Of a DNA stretch of 8,351 nucleotides, positions 5,661 through 8,351 are shown piece after piece. Origin of the DNA: Campylobacterota bacterium (lineage in GTDB: Bacteria; Campylobacterota; Campylobacteria; Campylobacterales; Sulfurovaceae); contig JAADEA010000173.1 in NCBI GenBank assembly GCA_013153675.1, positions 1 through 8,351 of the forward strand, in the 5' to 3' direction. A program made the translations under genes and the position numbers. Numbering within the stretch: position 1 is the first letter of the stretch; every line of letters starts with the position of its first letter. The notes beneath the pieces were generated by a model. It worked only from the letters and a program-made list of their open reading frames with translations, was not told the origin of the DNA and made no database searches.

Positions 5661-6036
5661 AAAGGAGGGATTTTCTTTTGCTTTTAATCCGGGAGCTTGC
5701 AAGGAGTGTAATGCAAAATGTTGTCAAGGAGCGAGCGGTTATGTTTGGGTATCTATTAGTGAAATTGAGGAGATTGCCTCCTTTTTAAATATGGAGGTTG
5801 AAAATTTTGCTAAAATCTATCTCAAAAGAGTAAAAAATAGATACTCTTTAAGGGAGATAAAGGTAGATATAGATAATTATGCTTGCATATTTTTAGATAG
5901 AGATAATAATTTGTGTAAAATTTATGAGGTAAGACCTAAGCAGTGTAGGGTTTTTCCTATGTGGGAAGAGTTTAGAGAAAATTTTGATTGGGTAAAAGAG
6001 GAGTGCCCAGGAGTTGTGGAGATAAAAAAAGGATAA
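5650..6036 (+). CDS. YkgJ-family cysteine cluster protein
   Basis: Small cytosolic protein (128 residues) of the YkgJ/UPF0153 family, whose conserved cysteines are thought to bind zinc or an iron-sulfur cluster; the biochemical role of the family is not established. Eight cysteines are present: C17, C20, C24 and C25 in CKECNAKCC, then C79, C89, C99 (in the typical CKIYEVRPKQCRVFP motif) and C119. It starts with GTG inside the end of trmN6 (11-nt overlap). A complete AAAGGAG site at 5637-5643, 6 nt upstream, strongly supports this start over the adjacent TTG at 5653. The overlap implies translational coupling with the methyltransferase. No signal peptide or membrane helix. Confidence 0.9.
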   Translation: MLIKKEGFSFAFNPGACKECNAKCCQGASGYVWVSISEIEEIASFLNMEVENFAKIYLKRVKNRYSLREIKVDIDNYACIFLDRDNNLCKIYEVRPKQCRVFPMWEEFRENFDWVKEECPGVVEIKKG

Positions 6037-6039
6037 AGT

Positions 6040-7299
6040 ATGAAAAAAAGTATATTGATTTTACTACTTAGTGGAAATTTGTTTGCTCTTTCTCCAATTA
6101 ATCAACAAGCAAGTGAGGATGAATTAATTGTTAGAGCCCTAATTGCGCAAGAGTTCAAAAAATATGATCTAAGTGCTCAAATTTGGCATAGATTATATGA
6201 AAAAAGTAAAAAGATAGAGTATCTTTTAGAAGAGATAAAAGATACAAAAGATATTGATAGAGCTATTGCAAAACTCCAAGATTGGCTTAAAAAGAATCCA
6301 AAAGGGGATAAGAGAGTATTTAGAACTTTAGTTGGACTATATTTAATTAAGGGTGATTTGACCAAAGCAAAATTAGCAGCTGATAAATATCTATCAAATA
6401 GCGATGATGTAGAGGATTTAAAGGTTTTAGAGCTTTTATATATGAAAATTAAAGATTATGATACCCTATTAAAAATCTTAGATAAGATATATGAAAAAAA
6501 TCACGATGATAAGGTTTTATTAGAAAAAGCTACTATTTTAGATAAATATCTAAATAAGCGCAAAGAGGCAATTGCCCTTTTAGAAGATGCTATTAGGAAA
6601 AATCCTGACGCTTCAATTGCAATATATTTTAAATTAATTGAACTATATGCAAAAAATGACAATTTAGATAAGGTGTTAGAGCTATATAAAGAGCTATATA
6701 AAAAAGATCCTCAAAAATACTTTTTAGAAAAAATTATAAAATTATCTATCTATAAAAATGATTTAGATAGTGCAATAGAGGTTTTAGAGGCAAGTCATGA
6801 AGATGATAACTTTTTATATGCTCTTTATAAAGAAAAAGGCTATTTTGATAAGGCTATGGCTCTTGCAAAAAAACTTTATAAAAAGAGTAATGATCCTAAA
6901 TGGTTTGCTGAAGAGGCAATATTAACATATGAAAAGGCAAGATTATCTCATAAAGTAACTCCTCAAGTAATTGAAAAGATGAGAGCTCTTTTTGAAGAGG
7001 CTATAAAAAGAGGAGTAGATGATCCGCTATATTTAAACTATTATGGGTATACCCTAATTGATCACGATTTAGATGTGGAAAAGGGTGTAGAGTTAGTAAA
7101 AAAAGCTCTTAAAAAAGATCCTGATAATCCTTACTATTTAGACTCTTTGGCATGGGGATATTTTAAGCTTGGCAAGTGTAAAAGGGCTTATAGAATTATG
7201 CAAAAGGTAATTGCAATTGAAGGATTAAAAGAAAAAGAGATAAAGCTTCATTGGGAGAGTATTAGAGATTGTAATAAAAAGATAAAGAGTCAAAAATAA
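6040..7299 (+). CDS. Secreted tetratricopeptide-repeat protein
   Basis: A 419-residue TPR protein, probably a periplasmic scaffold for protein interactions; no enzyme domain is seen. Residues 1-16 look like a signal peptide (MKKS, a Leu/Ile-rich core, ending LFA before LSP) with no lipobox, so it is probably soluble after cleavage. The rest is nearly all paired helices of TPR or TPR-like form: clear units lie at about 172-206 ([17 protein letters not shown]), 207-225 and 240-251, and the best-preserved pair is at 331-392 (GYTLI, then [23 protein letters not shown]). That last pattern is typical of bacterial TPR proteins with a yldSlgW motif. The start follows the ykgJ stop by 3 nt, with AAAAAGGA at 6026-6033. 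Partner unknown; the operon context gives no clear hint. Confidence 0.88.
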   Translation: MKKSILILLLSGNLFALSPINQQASEDELIVRALIAQEFKKYDLSAQIWHRLYEKSKKIEYLLEEIKDTKDIDRAIAKLQDWLKKNPKGDKRVFRTLVGLYLIKGDLTKAKLAADKYLSNSDDVEDLKVLELLYMKIKDYDTLLKILDKIYEKNHDDKVLLEKATILDKYLNKRKEAIALLEDAIRKNPDASIAIYFKLIELYAKNDNLDKVLELYKELYKKDPQKYFLEKIIKLSIYKNDLDSAIEVLEASHEDDNFLYALYKEKGYFDKAMALAKKLYKKSNDPKWFAEEAILTYEKARLSHKVTPQVIEKMRALFEEAIKRGVDDPLYLNYYGYTLIDHDLDVEKGVELVKKALKKDPDNPYYLDSLAWGYFKLGKCKRAYRIMQKVIAIEGLKEKEIKLHWESIRDCNKKIKSQK

Positions 7300-7309
7300 A
7301 GAGGAGACA

Positions 7310-8098
7310 ATGGGAAATATCTTAGATGAGATTATTAGAAAAAGAAGAGAAGATGTTGAGAGAAAAAAGAAAGAATATCCATTAGAGTGGTTGGGGAGAT
7401 CTTTAGCTTATAATCCCTTTATGCCAAGAGATGTTATAAGTGCTCTAAAGGCAACAGAAGATAATCCATATAGAATAATTGCAGAGGTAAAAAAAGCAAG
7501 TCCATCAAAAGGTATTATTAGAGAAGATTTTGATCCTTTATTAATTGCTAAAGAGTATGAAGAGGGTGGGGCTGATGCAATATCTATATTAACAGAGCCT
7601 CACTGGTTTAAAGGTGATATTGAGTATATATCTATGATTAGAAGATATGTAAGAGTGCCTCTATTAAGAAAAGATTTTATTATAGATAAGTATCAGCTTG
7701 TAGAGGCACTTGTATATGGAGCAGATTTTGTATTGTTAATAGCAAAAGCTCTATCAAGAAAAGAGCTAAAAGAGCTAATAGATTATACTCACCATTTAGG
7801 AATGGAGGCTTTAGTTGAGATTCATGATAAGGCAGATTTAGTTAAAGCTATATTTGCAGGAGCTAATATTATAGGAATAAATCATAGAGACTTAACAACC
7901 TTTAAGATAGATATGGAGCTTAGTTTTAAATTGATTCCTCTTATTCCTAACTCTAAAATTATTGTAGCTGAAAGTGGAATTGACTCTAAAGAAAAGATTA
8001 TAGAGCTATCTAAAGCTGGTGCTGATGCATTTTTAATTGGAGAGCATTTTATGAGAAAAGATAATATTAAAGAGGCATTAAGGGAGTTAAAGAGTTAG
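7310..8098 (+). CDS. trpC: Indole-3-glycerol phosphate synthase
   Basis: Converts 1-(2-carboxyphenylamino)-1-deoxyribulose 5-phosphate to indole-3-glycerol phosphate with loss of CO2 and water, in tryptophan synthesis. It is a monofunctional (beta/alpha)8 barrel of 262 residues, the usual size. Catalytic and binding residues are all visible: E59 and K61 ([13 protein letters not shown]), K121 (LLRKDF), E170 (ALVEIHD), N191 (GINHRDL) and E221-S222 (VAESGI), with GADAFLIGE (237-245) for phosphate binding. Position 192 is His where many family members have Asn (NNR); this looks like a natural variant. AGGAG at 7302-7306 lies only 3 nt before the ATG. No other trp gene is present: it is the last gene of an operon with a tRNA methyltransferase, YkgJ and a TPR protein. 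Confidence 0.97.
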   Translation: MGNILDEIIRKRREDVERKKKEYPLEWLGRSLAYNPFMPRDVISALKATEDNPYRIIAEVKKASPSKGIIREDFDPLLIAKEYEEGGADAISILTEPHWFKGDIEYISMIRRYVRVPLLRKDFIIDKYQLVEALVYGADFVLLIAKALSRKELKELIDYTHHLGMEALVEIHDKADLVKAIFAGANIIGINHRDLTTFKIDMELSFKLIPLIPNSKIIVAESGIDSKEKIIELSKAGADAFLIGEHFMRKDNIKEALRELKS

Positions 8099-8108
8099 CC
8101 TCTTTTAA
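8087..8108 (+). terminator. Weak hairpin at the trpC stop codon, possible terminator
   Basis: AAAGAG (8089-8094) pairs with CTCTTT (8100-8105) around a 5-nt loop, extended by two A-T pairs with one bulge. It spans the trpC stop codon. The stem is AT-rich and no clear U tract follows beyond TTTT within the stem, so termination may be weak. A second small stem, AAAAG/CTTTT (8132-8136 and 8146-8150), follows in the same gap. Confidence 0.28.
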
Positions 8109-8181
8109 TAGATAATTTCTTATTGATCTACAAAAGTCTACACTGCTTTTTGCGTTATTCTATAAAAATCACATTAAATTT

Positions 8182-8190
8182 TGTTATAGT
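8182..8190 (+). promoter_or_regulatory. Candidate extended -10 promoter for mscL
   Basis: TGT then TATAGT matches the extended -10 form seen at the other promoters here. Transcription would begin near 8197, leaving a very short leader of about 14 nt made up mostly of the strong ribosome site AAAAGGAGGAG (8196-8206). No -35 is evident. The 112-nt gap and this element suggest that mscL is expressed separately from trpC. Confidence 0.5.
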
Positions 8191-8210
8191 ATTTAAAAAG
8201 GAGGAGTGTA

Positions 8211-8351
8211 ATGAAAGAGATTTTAAAAGAGTTTAAAAAATTTTTAATTCAAGGTAATGTGGTTGATATGGCTATTGGATTTATTTTTGGTGGTGCATTT
8301 GCTACAATTGTTAAATCTATGGTTAATAATGTAATTATGCCGCCAATTGGT
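8211..8351 (+). CDS. mscL: Partial: large-conductance mechanosensitive channel MscL (N-terminus)
   Basis: The first 47 residues are present and the gene continues past the window edge. MscL forms a pentameric inner-membrane pore that opens under membrane tension to release solutes during osmotic downshock. The sequence shows the N-terminal amphipathic helix ([14 protein letters not shown], 2-15), the conserved [10 protein letters not shown] (15-24) leading into the first transmembrane helix that lines the gate, and IMPPIG at the window end, which in MscL marks the end of TM1. Family members usually have about 130-140 residues. The ATG is preceded by a near-perfect ribosome site 4 nt upstream, and the start matches the family N-terminus exactly. 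Confidence 0.95.
   Translation, partial: MKEILKEFKKFLIQGNVVDMAIGFIFGGAFATIVKSMVNNVIMPPIG

Noticed and set aside
6177..6365. 62-codon open frame on the - strand within the TPR gene
   Set aside because: Shadow of Lys/Glu-rich helical repeats, with no ribosome site or recognisable domain.
6640..7180. DNA-level tandem repeats in the TPR gene
   Set aside because: The repetition is at protein level (paired helices) and the nucleotide sequence has diverged, so there is no real DNA repeat array.
111..8098. A hidden defence or mobile system
   Set aside because: Nearly every base is assigned to recognisable housekeeping genes of uniform composition; no integrase, transposase, toxin-antitoxin, nuclease cassette or direct-repeat boundary was seen.
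8099..8210. tRNA or small RNA gene between trpC and mscL
   Set aside because: No cloverleaf arms or T-loop sequence are present; the gap is explained by a weak hairpin, a promoter and a ribosome site.

Overview
The window looks like ordinary chromosomal core genome from a low-GC member of the Campylobacterota (Epsilonproteobacteria). Three things point there: the very AT-rich code with arginine almost always AGA; an orphan OmpR-type regulator whose C-terminal half closely resembles HsrA/CosR of Helicobacter and Campylobacter; and promoters that look like extended -10 elements (TGN plus TANNAT) with no clear -35. The genus cannot be fixed from this piece. I see no phage, transposon, CRISPR, rRNA or tRNA signal, and coding density is very high.

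Left block, + strand (1-3324): the last codons of a probable 5-formyltetrahydrofolate cyclo-ligase, then a tight run of rny (RNase Y), a 94-residue protein of unknown function, a secreted cyclophilin-type prolyl isomerase, and cmoB (tRNA wobble uridine modification). Gaps of 9, -1 and 5 nt suggest one transcript.

Middle (3325-4955): a 163-nt leader region with two palindromic elements and a possible 25-codon upstream ORF precedes an HsrA/CosR-like regulator with a degenerate receiver domain. It converges on bpt (aminoacyl-tRNA-protein transferase, N-degron tagging), and the two stop codons overlap. bpt and the next operon are transcribed divergently from a 53-nt spacer. That spacer carries two interlocked promoter candidates, and bpt mRNA may be leaderless.

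Right block, + strand (4956-8098): a TrmN6-like tRNA methyltransferase, a YkgJ-type cysteine-cluster protein (11-nt overlap, GTG start), a secreted TPR protein and trpC (tryptophan synthesis), with gaps of -11, 3 and 10 nt, so probably one operon. After a 112-nt gap with its own promoter candidate, mscL (mechanosensitive channel) begins and runs off the window.

The functions are mostly housekeeping: RNA decay, tRNA anticodon-loop modification, protein folding and turnover, tryptophan synthesis and osmotic protection. I found no convincing new multi-gene system. The points most worth following up are the unknown 94-residue protein next to RNase Y, the regulator and its leader, and the bpt promoter region.
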